Of a DNA stretch of 64,000 bases, positions 40,164 through 48,319 are shown in pieces. This DNA comes from Aeromicrobium yanjiei (lineage in GTDB: Bacteria > Actinomycetota > Actinomycetes > Propionibacteriales > Nocardioidaceae), in the NCBI RefSeq assembly GCF_009649075.1, contig NZ_CP045737.1, forward strand, positions 1 through 64,000. Direction: 5' to 3'. The notes beneath the pieces were generated by a model. It made no database searches. It was not told the origin of the DNA and saw nothing but the letters and a program-made list of their open reading frames with translations. Each line of letters begins with the position of its first letter. Positions within the stretch are counted from its first letter, which is position 1. Made by a program: the position numbers and the translations under genes.

Positions 40164-41600
40164 TCAGCCCGAGGCGCCGGCCGGGCTGCTCTTGGCGTGC
40201 TGCTCGAAGTCCTTCGGGCTGAACTCGCCGTCCTGCAGGTGCTTCTCGATGTCCTCGAGGCTGTGGCCGGTGAGCTCGGGCAGGAGACGCCAGACGAAGA
40301 TCCACGCCGCGACGTTGAACAGGCCGTAGAGCCAGAACACCTGGCCCGCGCCGAACGTGTCGATCATCGTCAGCAGAGTCAGCGTGATGAGCAGGTTCGT
40401 CCCCCACAAGGTCGCCGACTGGGCGGCCGTCCCGGCGCCGCGCACGGCGAGCGGGTAGATCTCGGAGCCGGTCAGCCAGCCCATCAGCTGCAGGCCGCCC
40501 GCGTTGAACAGCATGAACACGACGAGGCACGCGACGATGAACGGGATGTTGTCCTTGCCGGCGTTGTCGGTCACGAAGAGCGCGCCCAGCACGAACAGGG
40601 CGATCGCGGCCCCCGGCACCATGATCAGCGTGAGGCGGCGTCGTCCGACCTTGTCGACGATGATCAGGCCCACGATCATCATGATCAGGTAGGTCACGCC
40701 GAGCGCTACGCTGACGCGCAGGGCCGCGGAGGTGGAGAAGCCGTTGTCCGTCAGGATCGTCGGCGCGTAGTAGATGATCATCTCGATGCCGGAGAGCTGG
40801 GTGAAGGCGGCGACGCCGCATCCCACGACGAGGGCCGGCCGCACCCACGGCTGACGCAGGCCGCTCCACCCGCGATGGCTGCGCTTGGTCTCCTTCTTGC
40901 GCTTCTCCAGCTCCACGATCTCGCTGAGCTCCTGCGAGATGTCGAAGCCCTCGGGGCGTACGCGCTCCAGCACCTGCTCGGCGTCATCCGTGCGGCCCTG
41001 CTTGACCAGCCAGCGCGGGCTCTCGGGCAGTCGCAGCTGCAGCACGAGCATGAGAAGCGCAGGAAGCGCAGCGGCGCCGATCGAGATGCGCCAGTCGACC
41101 TGCTCCGAGGCACCGACCAAGGTCGCGATGACGATGCCGACACCGATCGCGAGCTGGAAGCACAGGACGAGGCGGCCGCGGATCGCAGCCGGCGCCATCT
41201 CGGCGACGTACATCGGGACGGTCTGGGTGGCCCCGCCGACGGCGAAGCCGAGCAGCACGCGGGCCGCGGCCAGGAGGGTCGCGGTGGGGGCGACCGAGCA
41301 GGCGAGGCTCCCGATGATGAACACCAGGCAGATCAGCAGGATGGTCTTGTGCCGTCCCCAGCGCTCCGAGAGCACGCTGCACGACAGGGCTCCGATCACC
41401 GCGCCCAGCAGGATGCCCGCCGCGATCGACTGCTCCATCGCGTGGCCGGTGTCGAACTCGTCACCGATCTGCAGGAGCGCACCCGAGATGATGCCGGTGT
41501 CATAGCCGTACAGCAGCCCGCTCACGGCGGAGACCACCGCGACCATCAACATGAGGCCGTTGAGCGCCTTGGGCTGGGTGTCTTCCTGTGTCTGGCTCAT
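40164..41600 (-). CDS. Sugar porter, major facilitator superfamily
   Basis: The 478-residue transporter has 12 membrane helices and sugar-porter signatures: GYDTGIISGAL in helix 1, SERWGRHK, RVLLGFAVGG, PESPRWLVKQGR in the central loop, QLSGIEMIIYYAPTI in helix 7, and VDKVGRRRLTL. Such proteins are proton symporters for hexoses, pentoses or inositol. Its promoter side contains the five-dyad repeat array (41689-41838), a possible operator. No adjacent sugar catabolic gene reveals the substrate. Confidence 0.93.
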   Translation of the reverse strand: MSQTQEDTQPKALNGLMLMVAVVSAVSGLLYGYDTGIISGALLQIGDEFDTGHAMEQSIAAGILLGAVIGALSCSVLSERWGRHKTILLICLVFIIGSLACSVAPTATLLAAARVLLGFAVGGATQTVPMYVAEMAPAAIRGRLVLCFQLAIGVGIVIATLVGASEQVDWRISIGAAALPALLMLVLQLRLPESPRWLVKQGRTDDAEQVLERVRPEGFDISQELSEIVELEKRKKETKRSHRGWSGLRQPWVRPALVVGCGVAAFTQLSGIEMIIYYAPTILTDNGFSTSAALRVSVALGVTYLIMMIVGLIIVDKVGRRRLTLIMVPGAAIALFVLGALFVTDNAGKDNIPFIVACLVVFMLFNAGGLQLMGWLTGSEIYPLAVRGAGTAAQSATLWGTNLLITLTLLTMIDTFGAGQVFWLYGLFNVAAWIFVWRLLPELTGHSLEDIEKHLQDGEFSPKDFEQHAKSSPAGASG

Positions 41601-41688
41601 CGGTCCCCCGGGTGTGTGATGCCGTCGAGGGACTCAATACCCCGCAACGACGGGGTCACACCCCGGAAAACTCGCGCCCCCGGGAGCC

Positions 41689-41838
41689 GCGGTGCGTACG
41701 CCACCGTTTGAGCGTGGGGCGGTGCATACGCCACCGTTTGGGCCGCAATCCGCCGCTAAACGGTGGAGGAAGCACCGCCCGGTCCCGAAACGGTGGAGTA
41801 AGCACCGCCCGGACGGGAGACGGTGGAGGAAGCACCGC
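41689..41838. repeat. Array of five 21-bp dyad units with 30-bp period
   Basis: Units GCGGTGCRTACGCCACCGTTT at 41689 and 41719 face units AAACGGTGGAGKAAGCACCGC (first base pairs partly changed in the last) at 41758, 41788 and 41818. Spacing within each group is exactly 30 bp, about three helical turns. Each unit contains the dyad CGGTG-N7-CACCG. The array lies 89-238 bp upstream of the sugar-porter start and 36 bp past the end of a hydrolase gene. Confidence 0.85.
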
Positions 41839-41843
41839 CCGGA

Positions 41844-41859
41844 TGTTTCACGTGGATCC
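41844..41859. promoter_or_regulatory. parS-like site (imperfect)
   Basis: GTTTCACGTGGATC at 41845-41858 matches the ParB consensus GTTTCACGTGAAAC at 12 of 14 positions, with a T before it as in the extended consensus. It is intergenic and about 40 kb from oriC, a usual distance for parS. The two mismatches in one half-site leave it unproven. Confidence 0.4.
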
Positions 41860-41873
41860 AGACCGCCGCGGCG

Positions 41874-42743
41874 TCAGCGAGTGCCTCGGTCCGCCCGGAC
41901 GATGAGCTTGGCGACTGCGTCGGGGTGGGAGATCAACGAGAGGTGGCCGGCCCTCACCCGGACGATCGTCGACCCGGCCCGCTCGGCCATGAAGCGCTGG
42001 GCCTCCGGGGTGATGATGCGGTCGCGGGTGCCGAGCAGGTACCACGACGGGATCGTCCTCCACGCCGGCTCGCCGGACTCCTGGCTGCCGACGCTGAGGG
42101 CGAACGGGCGCTGCGTGGCGTACAGCTCCTTGGCCTTGCGGGTCGGCACGCCGTTCGCGAACGAGGTGAGGAAGACGTTCTCCTTGAGGTACAGGTCGAC
42201 GTCGCCGTCGGGGCCGCCCGGATACGGCACGAAGTCGAACAGCGTCGTCGGGTCGCCGGCCAGCGCGGAGTCGGCTCCCGTGAGCGCGAAGATCGTCTCT
42301 CCCTTCTCCGGGGCGAACGCGTCGACGTAGACGAGCGCCTTCACGTCGGGGTCACCCGTGGCGGCGTTGGTGATCACCGCGCCCCCGTAGGAGTGGCCGA
42401 CCAGGATGAGCGGTCCGGGCACGGTCGCGATGAAGCTCTTCAGCGTCGCGGAGTCGCCGGGCAGGCTGCGCAGCGGGTTGGGCGGCACCCGGACGGGATA
42501 GCCGGCACGCTGCAGCCGCTTGATCACGTCGTTCCACCCCGACCCGTCGGCCCAGGCGCCGTGCACCAGGACGATGGTGGGCTTGGCGTGGTGGTGCTTG
42601 GTCGCCTGCGGTCGGTGACCGGCGGTCGCGGTGGACGCCAGCGCGGTCATCGCGACCAGGACGGTCAGCAGTGCGCCGATGACGATGCGGCGTCGCCCCC
42701 GCGGCGTCAGGGCGTGCGTTCTCACGAGCTCGGTGCGGGACAT
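41874..42743 (-). CDS. Secreted alpha/beta hydrolase
   Basis: The 289-residue protein has a signal peptide (basic GRRR, hydrophobic core near 20-38, STATAG cleavage region), a short His-rich linker and an alpha/beta-hydrolase domain. The oxyanion motif VHGAWADGSGW and nucleophile elbow GHSYGG (serine near 117) are clear; the acid and histidine are probably in GTRDRIITP and AGHLSLI. The layout resembles secreted RsbQ/EstA-like esterases. It ends a three-gene minus-strand cluster with a dehydrogenase and a second hydrolase. Confidence 0.88.
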   Translation of the reverse strand: MSRTELVRTHALTPRGRRRIVIGALLTVLVAMTALASTATAGHRPQATKHHHAKPTIVLVHGAWADGSGWNDVIKRLQRAGYPVRVPPNPLRSLPGDSATLKSFIATVPGPLILVGHSYGGAVITNAATGDPDVKALVYVDAFAPEKGETIFALTGADSALAGDPTTLFDFVPYPGGPDGDVDLYLKENVFLTSFANGVPTRKAKELYATQRPFALSVGSQESGEPAWRTIPSWYLLGTRDRIITPEAQRFMAERAGSTIVRVRAGHLSLISHPDAVAKLIVRADRGTR

Positions 42744-42769
42744 GATGGATCCTCTCGTTGGGTGGTGCG

Positions 42770-43555
42770 TCAGAGCGTCTGCACGAGACCGCCGTCCATC
42801 ACGAGGTCAGCGCCGGTGATGTTGCCGGCCCGGCTGCTGGCGAGGACGACGATCATCGCGGCCACCTCCTCCGGGGTGGTGAAACGACCCGTCGCCGCCT
42901 GGGCCGCGGCCTCGGCGGCGACCGAGTGGGCGTCCCCTCCGCCGGCTGCGGCGACGACGTTCGCGACCCCGTGGTCCCCCAGCCACAGATCCGTCGCGAC
43001 CGGACCGGGACTGACCGTGTTGACCCGCACCCCGCGCGGTCCGACCTCCTTGGACAGCGACTTGGAGAAGCTGGCAAGTGCCGCCTTCGCGGCGCTGTAG
43101 TCCATGACGAGCGGATCGGGCAGGACGGCGTTGACCGAGCAGGTGCTGACGATGCAGCCGCGCCGGTCCAACAGGTGCGGCAGCGCGGCGCGGGTCGTGC
43201 GGACCGCCGCCATGAGGTTCATGCGCACCGACCAGGCCCACTCCTCGTCCGGGATCGCCGCGAAGCCGTCGGGCCGAGGACGGACCGCGCCGACGTTGTT
43301 GATGAGGATGTCGACGCCGCCGTAGGTCGTCACCGCCTCCTCGACCACCCGGACCGCGCCCTCGGGAGTCGACAGGTCGACCTCCACCGGGTGCACGGGA
43401 CGCCCGTCGGCCACGAGCTGGGGCAGGTCACCTGCGTCGCGGGCACCCGCGACCACGCTCGCCCCTTCGTCGAGCAGGGTGCGGGTGACGGCCAGCCCGA
43501 TGCCCTTGCTGGCTCCTGTGACGATGGCGGTCTTGCCGGTCAGACCCAGGTCCAT
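42770..43555 (-). CDS. Short-chain dehydrogenase/reductase
   Basis: This 261-residue SDR has the NAD(P) motif TGASKGIGLA near 13, NNVG near 86, the catalytic serine in STCSVNAVLP, YSAAK (Tyr-Lys near 155-159) and the PGPVATDL motif. The substrate is unknown. It lies between two alpha/beta-hydrolase genes with short gaps, suggesting a small catabolic operon for an ester- or alcohol-containing compound; that role is inference from context. Confidence 0.9.
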   Translation of the reverse strand: MDLGLTGKTAIVTGASKGIGLAVTRTLLDEGASVVAGARDAGDLPQLVADGRPVHPVEVDLSTPEGAVRVVEEAVTTYGGVDILINNVGAVRPRPDGFAAIPDEEWAWSVRMNLMAAVRTTRAALPHLLDRRGCIVSTCSVNAVLPDPLVMDYSAAKAALASFSKSLSKEVGPRGVRVNTVSPGPVATDLWLGDHGVANVVAAAGGGDAHSVAAEAAAQAATGRFTTPEEVAAMIVVLASSRAGNITGADLVMDGGLVQTL

Positions 43556-43567
43556 GGCGGTGCCGAT

Positions 43568-44425
43568 CTACTGGACGAAGCGTTGCACGAAGGCCAGTGC
43601 GGTGTCGGCGATCTCGCGCCAACCGCTGTCGATCGTCAGGGCGTGGCCACGGCCCGGCATCTTGACGATCTCGGTGACGCCAGGGTTGTGACGTTGCTTC
43701 TTGTACGCCGCGTGGGCCACGGCCCACGGGACGGTGTTGTCGTTGTCGCCCGAGACGATCAGGAGGGGTCCGCGGTCGGGGCGCCGGGTGTCGACCTTGA
43801 CCTCGGTCCACGGGTTGACGTTGGCGACGGCCGCCTGGAACAGCGGCATCCCGGGGGCCGGGACGGCGTACGTGTCGTACAGCTGCCGGGCCTCGTGGGC
43901 GTTCACGGCGTTGGCGAAGCCGTAACGGAACTGTTGGTACGTCAGCGGGACCGCGCGACCGCGGTTGACCGGGTTCGCCAGCACGGGGGACGCCGAGCGC
44001 AGGGACGAGACCGGCACGGGCAGGACGCCCCGGAACGCCGCCGGCGAGATCGCGACGGTGGCCGCCGAGAGGCCGCGGCCGGCGAGCATCTGGGCCAGCA
44101 GGCCGCCGAACGAGTGGCCGATCAGCACGGGCGCGCGGTCCAGCTCGTTGATGATCGCCGCGTAGTGGTCGGTCACCCGGCCGACGGTCTTGCCCGCCAG
44201 GACGTCGGGATGCGCATTGGCCTCGGCGACCGTCTCCGGGTCGTCCGGCCACCCGGGGGCCAGGGCGGTGTAGCCGTTCTTCTCCATCACGGCTGCCCAT
44301 TTCTCCCAGCTGTTGGAGAGCAGCCAGAGTCCGTGGATGAACACGACCGGCGTCCGCCCCGAGGCGTTGCAGGCGGCGATCTGCTGGGCGGTCCGGTCGT
44401 CGATGACGTGATCTGGGGTCGTCAC
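43568..44425 (-). CDS. Alpha/beta hydrolase (cytoplasmic)
   Basis: The 285-residue protein has VVFIHGLWLLSNSWEKW (oxyanion region) and GHSFGGLLAQ (nucleophile serine near 105), with acid in SGDNDNTVP and histidine in GRGHALTID. There is no signal peptide. The GTG at 44425 follows AAGGAGGA; the longer frame to 44473 lacks a site. It is the first gene of the hydrolase-SDR-hydrolase cluster. A lipase or haloperoxidase-like esterase role is possible. Confidence 0.87.
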   Translation of the reverse strand: MTTPDHVIDDRTAQQIAACNASGRTPVVFIHGLWLLSNSWEKWAAVMEKNGYTALAPGWPDDPETVAEANAHPDVLAGKTVGRVTDHYAAIINELDRAPVLIGHSFGGLLAQMLAGRGLSAATVAISPAAFRGVLPVPVSSLRSASPVLANPVNRGRAVPLTYQQFRYGFANAVNAHEARQLYDTYAVPAPGMPLFQAAVANVNPWTEVKVDTRRPDRGPLLIVSGDNDNTVPWAVAHAAYKKQRHNPGVTEIVKMPGRGHALTIDSGWREIADTALAFVQRFVQ

Positions 44426-44573
44426 GGGTCCTCCTTCGGCGCCCACCCGAACGGGTGGCGCGGACCGGACCACGCGGGTTGTCGGTGCAGCGACCTCTGG
44501 CGAAGAACCCGGTCTACCTACGTCGGAACGTAGACCCGGACCCCGGAGGAGTCAACGTTTCGCGGGTCCCCCG
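44426..44573. other. Gene-free gap upstream of the hydrolase cluster
   Basis: No gene or clear structure was seen apart from ACCTACGTCGGAACGTAGA near 44515-44533, where CTACGT and ACGTAG form a dyad that could be an operator. Confidence 0.35.
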
Positions 44574-44762
44574 TCAGGACGAGGGCTCGGTCTCCGCGTC
44601 CGCGTCGAGATCCGGGTCGCCCGGCTGGCCCTTGGGCTCGCGGTCCGTCGTCGACTCCGTCACCGGGCCGTTGCCCAGCACGTCCTCGGGGCCGAAGCCG
44701 GACGTGTCCTTCAGCGGCTGGGGGTCTTCGGACGGCTGGTCAGCCGAGGTGTCGTCACTCAT
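44574..44762 (-). CDS. Small acidic disordered protein
   Basis: The 62-residue protein is rich in Asp, Glu, Ser and Pro with no hydrophobic core, so it is probably disordered. The ATG follows a strong GGAGGGAGA ribosome site, which supports expression. The family was not recognised. Confidence 0.6.
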   Translation of the reverse strand: MSDDTSADQPSEDPQPLKDTSGFGPEDVLGNGPVTESTTDREPKGQPGDPDLDADAETEPSS

Positions 44763-44842
44763 GGGTCTCCCTCCACATCCCGGCGACCGTCGCCGGTGGC
44801 ATCTTCATACCCAGTTGTGCAGGTAACACTCGGAGCGAGAGC

Positions 44843-45343
44843 TCAGAGCAGGCCCTTGACGTACTCGGCCTGGCCGAGGTGCTTGAGATCGTCCTCGATG
44901 ACGCTCACGAGACGGACCCCCAGCGTGACCGGCGGGTCCCACGACTCGTCGACGACACGATCGAGGTCGTCGTCGCTGAGCGAGGTGACGTACGCCTGCG
45001 TGGCCGCGGTCACGGCGCGGGCGTAGCCGACGAGCAGCTCGGGCGTCGTGGTGACGGCGCCCACCTCGTCCCGGCTGTGGCCGTAGCCGGTGTCCGAGGC
45101 GTCGAACGGCAGGCCGAGGCGCTTGTGCCACCCGGCCGACGTCCAGACCTGGTCGGTGCCGGCGGCGTCCGAGACGTGATCGTCCTGCACGCGCAGCAGG
45201 TGCCAGACGAGCCAGGCGATCGTGTTGGCGTCGGGCGTGATCCGGTGCGCCAACTGCTGGGGGGTGAGCTCGTCCAGGACCAGCTCGACCCCCTCGCCAA
45301 TGCGTCCGAACGCGTCCTCGAGCAGATCGGCCGACGTGCTCAT
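44843..45343 (-). CDS. DinB-family protein (possible mycothiol-dependent transferase)
   Basis: The 166-residue helical-bundle protein has the DinB-like metal ligands in AWLVWHLLRVQDDHVSD (about 45) and a C-terminal histidine in DDLKHLGQAEYVKG. DUF664/DinB proteins in mycothiol producers are often mycothiol-dependent transferases or isomerases. The ATG at 45343 overlaps the stop of the DUF4235 gene (ATGA), so the two are coupled. The exact reaction is not known. Confidence 0.8.
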   Translation of the reverse strand: MSTSADLLEDAFGRIGEGVELVLDELTPQQLAHRITPDANTIAWLVWHLLRVQDDHVSDAAGTDQVWTSAGWHKRLGLPFDASDTGYGHSRDEVGAVTTTPELLVGYARAVTAATQAYVTSLSDDDLDRVVDESWDPPVTLGVRLVSVIEDDLKHLGQAEYVKGLL

Positions 45344-45636
45344 GAGCCCGGCCATTCGCCGGTGGCGCGCTCGAAGCCCTTGGCGCCCTGACGCTGGATC
45401 ACTGCCTTGACGACTGCGTAGATCGCGCCCTGCAGCACGGCGGCGACGAGGATCTCCTTGAAGTCGTACTCGGACTCCAGGGGGCCCGGCGGGTCCGCAC
45501 CCTCGCCGGCGCTCACCCGCTTCCAGATCTGCTTGAACAGCATGCTGGCGATGAGGCCGCCGACGATCGAGCTGACGAGCCCGACGGGGCGGTACAGGAT
45601 CTTGGCGGACGTGCTGGGCTTGTTCTTGGCTGGCAT
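45340..45636 (-). CDS. DUF4235 membrane protein
   Basis: The 98-residue protein has a transmembrane helix with PVGLVSSIVGGLIASMLFKQIWK (about 15-37) and a second hydrophobic segment with LVAAVLQGAIYAVVKAV (about 67-85), followed by a basic tail. This matches DUF4235, common in actinobacteria and of unknown function. It starts five bases after the DJ-1-like gene and overlaps the DinB gene. Confidence 0.82.
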   Translation of the reverse strand: MPAKNKPSTSAKILYRPVGLVSSIVGGLIASMLFKQIWKRVSAGEGADPPGPLESEYDFKEILVAAVLQGAIYAVVKAVIQRQGAKGFERATGEWPGS

Positions 45637-45640
45637 GGCC

Positions 45641-46198
45641 TCAGGCTTTCGAGAAGACGTCGGTGAGGGTGCTGTTGAAGGCGTCGAGATCGTCGGGGTT
45701 GCGGGACGTGATGAGGTCCCACCCGCTCGCGGTGCAGTGGAAGACCGTTTCGTCGACCCACGTGCCGCCTGCATTGGTGATGTCGGTGCGCAGGCTGGGG
45801 AAGGAGGTCAACGTCTTGCCGCCGAGCACTCCGGCTTCCACCAGCGCCCACGGGCCGTGGCAGATCGCGGCGATCGGCTTGCCCGCGTCGACGAACGCCT
45901 TGACCAGCGCGACCGAGTCGGCGTCGCCGCGGACCTTGTCGGCGTTGACGGTCCCACCGGGCAGGATCAGCGCGTCGAAGTCGTCGGACGACGCCTGGGC
46001 GACCGTCAGGTCAGGATCGAAGGTCTCGTCCTTGTCGACGTCGCCGACCATCGATTGGACGGGCTCGGTCGCCGGTGCGATGAGCGACGGCGTGCCTCCC
46101 GCGTCCAGCACGGCCTGCCACGGCGACGTCAGCTCAGCCTTCTCGACGCCCACCTGCGAGGTGAGGAAGGCGATCTTCTTGCCGGTCAGTGCGCCCAT
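45641..46198 (-). CDS. DJ-1/PfpI-family protein (type 1 glutamine amidotransferase fold)
   Basis: The 185-residue protein has the family nucleophile elbow AICHGPWALVEAG (cysteine near 105), the glutamate in LTSPW and the GGTVNADKVRGD loop of PfpI/YhbO-type proteins. Members act as deglycases, chaperones or proteases in stress response. A GAAGGAGCC site precedes the ATG at 46198. It leads an operon with DUF4235 and DinB genes, a plausible stress unit. Confidence 0.9.
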   Translation of the reverse strand: MGALTGKKIAFLTSQVGVEKAELTSPWQAVLDAGGTPSLIAPATEPVQSMVGDVDKDETFDPDLTVAQASSDDFDALILPGGTVNADKVRGDADSVALVKAFVDAGKPIAAICHGPWALVEAGVLGGKTLTSFPSLRTDITNAGGTWVDETVFHCTASGWDLITSRNPDDLDAFNSTLTDVFSKA

Positions 46199-46268
46199 GT
46201 GGGCTCCTTCGAAAAAACGTGCGGGCGCCACTCCCCCGAGGCGTCGCGCCCGCACGGCTGGGGGATGG

Positions 46269-46556
46269 TCAGCTCGCGATCTTCTCCTGGCGGACGACCG
46301 CGGCGCGTTCGCCCTCGGTCATCCCGCCCCACACGCCGTAGGGCTCGCGGACGCGGAGCGCGTGCTCGCGGCACTGCTCGATCACCGGGCAGCGCATGCA
46401 CAGCTGCTTGGCCGCTTTCTCGCGACGCTCGCGTTTGGCGCCTCGCTCAGCCTCGGGCGAGAAGAAGACGGAGCTGTCGACGCCCATGCAGACGCCTTGG
46501 TACTGCCACTCATAGGCGTCCATCATGGGACCGGGGAGGCGATTGACGTTGACCAT
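46269..46556 (-). CDS. WhiB-family iron-sulfur regulator, WhiB3/WhiD-like
   Basis: The 95-residue protein has the four cluster cysteines (GVC near 24, CMRCPVIEQC near 55-64) and the turn GVWGGMTEGER. The N-terminal LPGPMMDAYEWQYQGVCMGVDSS and the EPYGVWGG segment match WhiB3/WhiD rather than WhiB1 or WhmD. These 4Fe-4S proteins bind the principal sigma factor and respond to redox or NO. The ATG at 46556 aligns with WhiB3; 16 more residues upstream are possible. It diverges from a crotonase gene. Confidence 0.92.
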   Translation of the reverse strand: MVNVNRLPGPMMDAYEWQYQGVCMGVDSSVFFSPEAERGAKRERREKAAKQLCMRCPVIEQCREHALRVREPYGVWGGMTEGERAAVVRQEKIAS

Positions 46557-46606
46557 GTGACAGGTGTGCCCCTGCGGTTGCACATTCAAACATGTGTGGT
46601 TCACAT

Positions 46607-46620
46607 TTACCCGTGGGTAA
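46607..46620. promoter_or_regulatory. Dyad TTACCC-N2-GGGTAA in the whiB/crotonase divergent promoter
   Basis: The 14-bp dyad overlaps TAACAT (46618-46623), the likely -10 of the crotonase gene, so a bound protein could block it. No regulator gene adjoins except whiB. Confidence 0.5.
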
Positions 46621-46623
46621 CAT
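46618..46623 (+). promoter_or_regulatory. -10 element of the crotonase gene
   Basis: TAACAT ends seven bases before the ATG at 46631; no ribosome site is seen, so the message is probably leaderless. Confidence 0.5.
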
Positions 46624-46630
46624 GTGGCAC

Positions 46631-47461
46631 ATGACCACCACCGCTCGTCCGAACGCCGCCCCCGGCGAATCCCGCGTGATCACCGAGATCGACGGCCCCG
46701 TCGCGTACGTGAGCCTGAACCGTCCCGACAAGCTCAACGGCGTCGATCTCGACACCATCGACGAGCTCATCGCGGCGGCCACCGCGCTCAAGGAGAACCG
46801 GGAGATCCGTGCGGTCGTGCTGCAGGGCAGGGGACGCTCGTTCTGCGCCGGCCTGGACTTCGCCTCCGCGTTCACGGACAAGAAGCGGGTCGCCCGCTAC
46901 TTCCTCGCCGGGCCGCGCCTGGTCAACCGCTTCCAGCGGGTCAACCAGGTCTGGCGCGAGCTGCCGGTGCCGGTGATCGCGGTCGTGCAGGGACATTGCT
47001 ACGGCGCGGGCCTGCAGCTCGCCGCGTGCGCGGACTTCCGCTTCACGACGCCGGACGCGACCTGGTCGATCCTCGAGGCCAAGTGGGGCCTCGTTCCCGA
47101 CATGGCCGGCACCGTCCCGTTCAGCGAGCTGCTGCCGGCGGACGTGCTGATGCGCCTGGCGATGACCGGCGAACAGCTCACGGGAGAGCGTGCGGTCGAG
47201 CTCGGCCTCGCGACCGAGGTCGCGGACGATCCGCTGGCCGCGGCCCTGGCGCTGGTCGAGCAGATCGCCCAGCGGTCCCCGGACTCGGTCGCCGCGACCA
47301 AGCGCTTGGTCTACGGGACGCGCCGCGGAAGCCTCCGCGCGACGTACCGGCTCGAGCGTCGCCTGCAGTCCGCGATGTTCAAGGCGCGCAACACCGCGAT
47401 CGCCCGCAAGGCCGGCGCGGCCAAGGAGGCCCCCGTCTTCGGCCCCCGCACGTTCGGCTGA
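46631..47461 (+). CDS. Enoyl-CoA hydratase/crotonase family protein
   Basis: The 276-residue protein has the crotonase oxyanion segments GRGRSFCAGLDFASAF (about 67) and GHCYGAGLQLAACADFRF (about 125). LEAKWGLVPDMAG (about 150) carries a catalytic acidic position of the dienoyl-CoA isomerase type (ECI/DCI), so an isomerase role is as likely as hydratase. The ATG at 46631 follows TAACAT by seven bases. It is followed, 37 bases later, by a methyltransferase with its own promoter. Confidence 0.9.
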   Translation: MTTTARPNAAPGESRVITEIDGPVAYVSLNRPDKLNGVDLDTIDELIAAATALKENREIRAVVLQGRGRSFCAGLDFASAFTDKKRVARYFLAGPRLVNRFQRVNQVWRELPVPVIAVVQGHCYGAGLQLAACADFRFTTPDATWSILEAKWGLVPDMAGTVPFSELLPADVLMRLAMTGEQLTGERAVELGLATEVADDPLAAALALVEQIAQRSPDSVAATKRLVYGTRRGSLRATYRLERRLQSAMFKARNTAIARKAGAAKEAPVFGPRTFG

Positions 47462-47485
47462 TGCGGGCCGTACGCCGGTGGTTGC

Positions 47486-47491
47486 TAAGGT
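47486..47491 (+). promoter_or_regulatory. -10 element of the methyltransferase gene
   Basis: TAAGGT ends seven bases before the GTG at 47499, consistent with a leaderless message. Confidence 0.5.
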
Positions 47492-47498
47492 TTCGAAA

Positions 47499-48287
47499 GT
47501 GACTGACGAGAACCCGCAGCAGGCCCACGACAGCTCCGCGCCCAAGAAGGTCGCCAACCAGTACGAGCGTGACTACGACTACACGAAGTACTGGGACAAC
47601 CGCGACTACGAGAACGGTGCCGAGCAGATCGCGATCCGTCGCCTGCTCAAGGGCAACCACTACCGCAAGGCCGCGGACATCGGCGGCGGCTTCGGCCGGC
47701 TGTGCCTGCTGCTGCGGACGTTCGCGGACGAGGTGACCCTGGCCGAGCCGGCCGCGTCGCAGCTCGAGGCGGCCAAGAAGGTGCTCGCCGGCACGGACAT
47801 CAAGCAGGTCCAGATGCAGGCGGACGACCTGAAGTTCGCCGACGGCGAGCTCGACCTCGTGACGATGGTGCGCGTCATGCACCACATCCCGGAGCCGTCC
47901 GCGGAGTTCGCCGAGATCTCCCGCGTCCTTGCGCCGGGCGGCACCGCGATCATCGAGGTCGCCAACTACGGCCACTTCAAGAACCGGCTGCGCCACAAGA
48001 AGGAAGGCACGCCGCTGCCGACCGAGCCGGTCGACATCCGCCAGACCAAGGCCGACGAGCCCGACGCGATCGCGTTCGTCAACCACAACATCGACACGGT
48101 CGTCGGTCAGCTCGCCGCGGCCGGCCTGACGCTGGAGAGCAAGCTGTCGGTCTCCAACCTGCGCAGCCAGAAGCTCAAGAAGGCCCTGCCCAAGAGCGTC
48201 ATGCTCGCGGCGGAGCGCATCTCGCAGAAGCGCCTGGCCAGGAACAACTTCGGCCCCAGCATCTTCCTCAAGCTCCGCAAGGCCTGA
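47499..48287 (+). CDS. Class I SAM-dependent methyltransferase
   Basis: The 262-residue protein has the SAM site ADIGGGFGRLC (about 54-64), an acidic strand end in VTLAEPAASQL, DDLKFADGELDLVTMVRVMHH (motif IV region) and LAPGGTAIIE. The substrate is unknown. The C-terminal part is basic (LRSQKLKKALPKSVML), which can suggest a nucleic-acid or large acidic substrate. The GTG at 47499 is preferred because the longer frame overlaps the crotonase gene. Confidence 0.87.
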   Translation: MTDENPQQAHDSSAPKKVANQYERDYDYTKYWDNRDYENGAEQIAIRRLLKGNHYRKAADIGGGFGRLCLLLRTFADEVTLAEPAASQLEAAKKVLAGTDIKQVQMQADDLKFADGELDLVTMVRVMHHIPEPSAEFAEISRVLAPGGTAIIEVANYGHFKNRLRHKKEGTPLPTEPVDIRQTKADEPDAIAFVNHNIDTVVGQLAAAGLTLESKLSVSNLRSQKLKKALPKSVMLAAERISQKRLARNNFGPSIFLKLRKA

Positions 48288-48319
48288 TCCACCCCGCGCT
48301 GGGCCTGCCGGTGGTGGGC

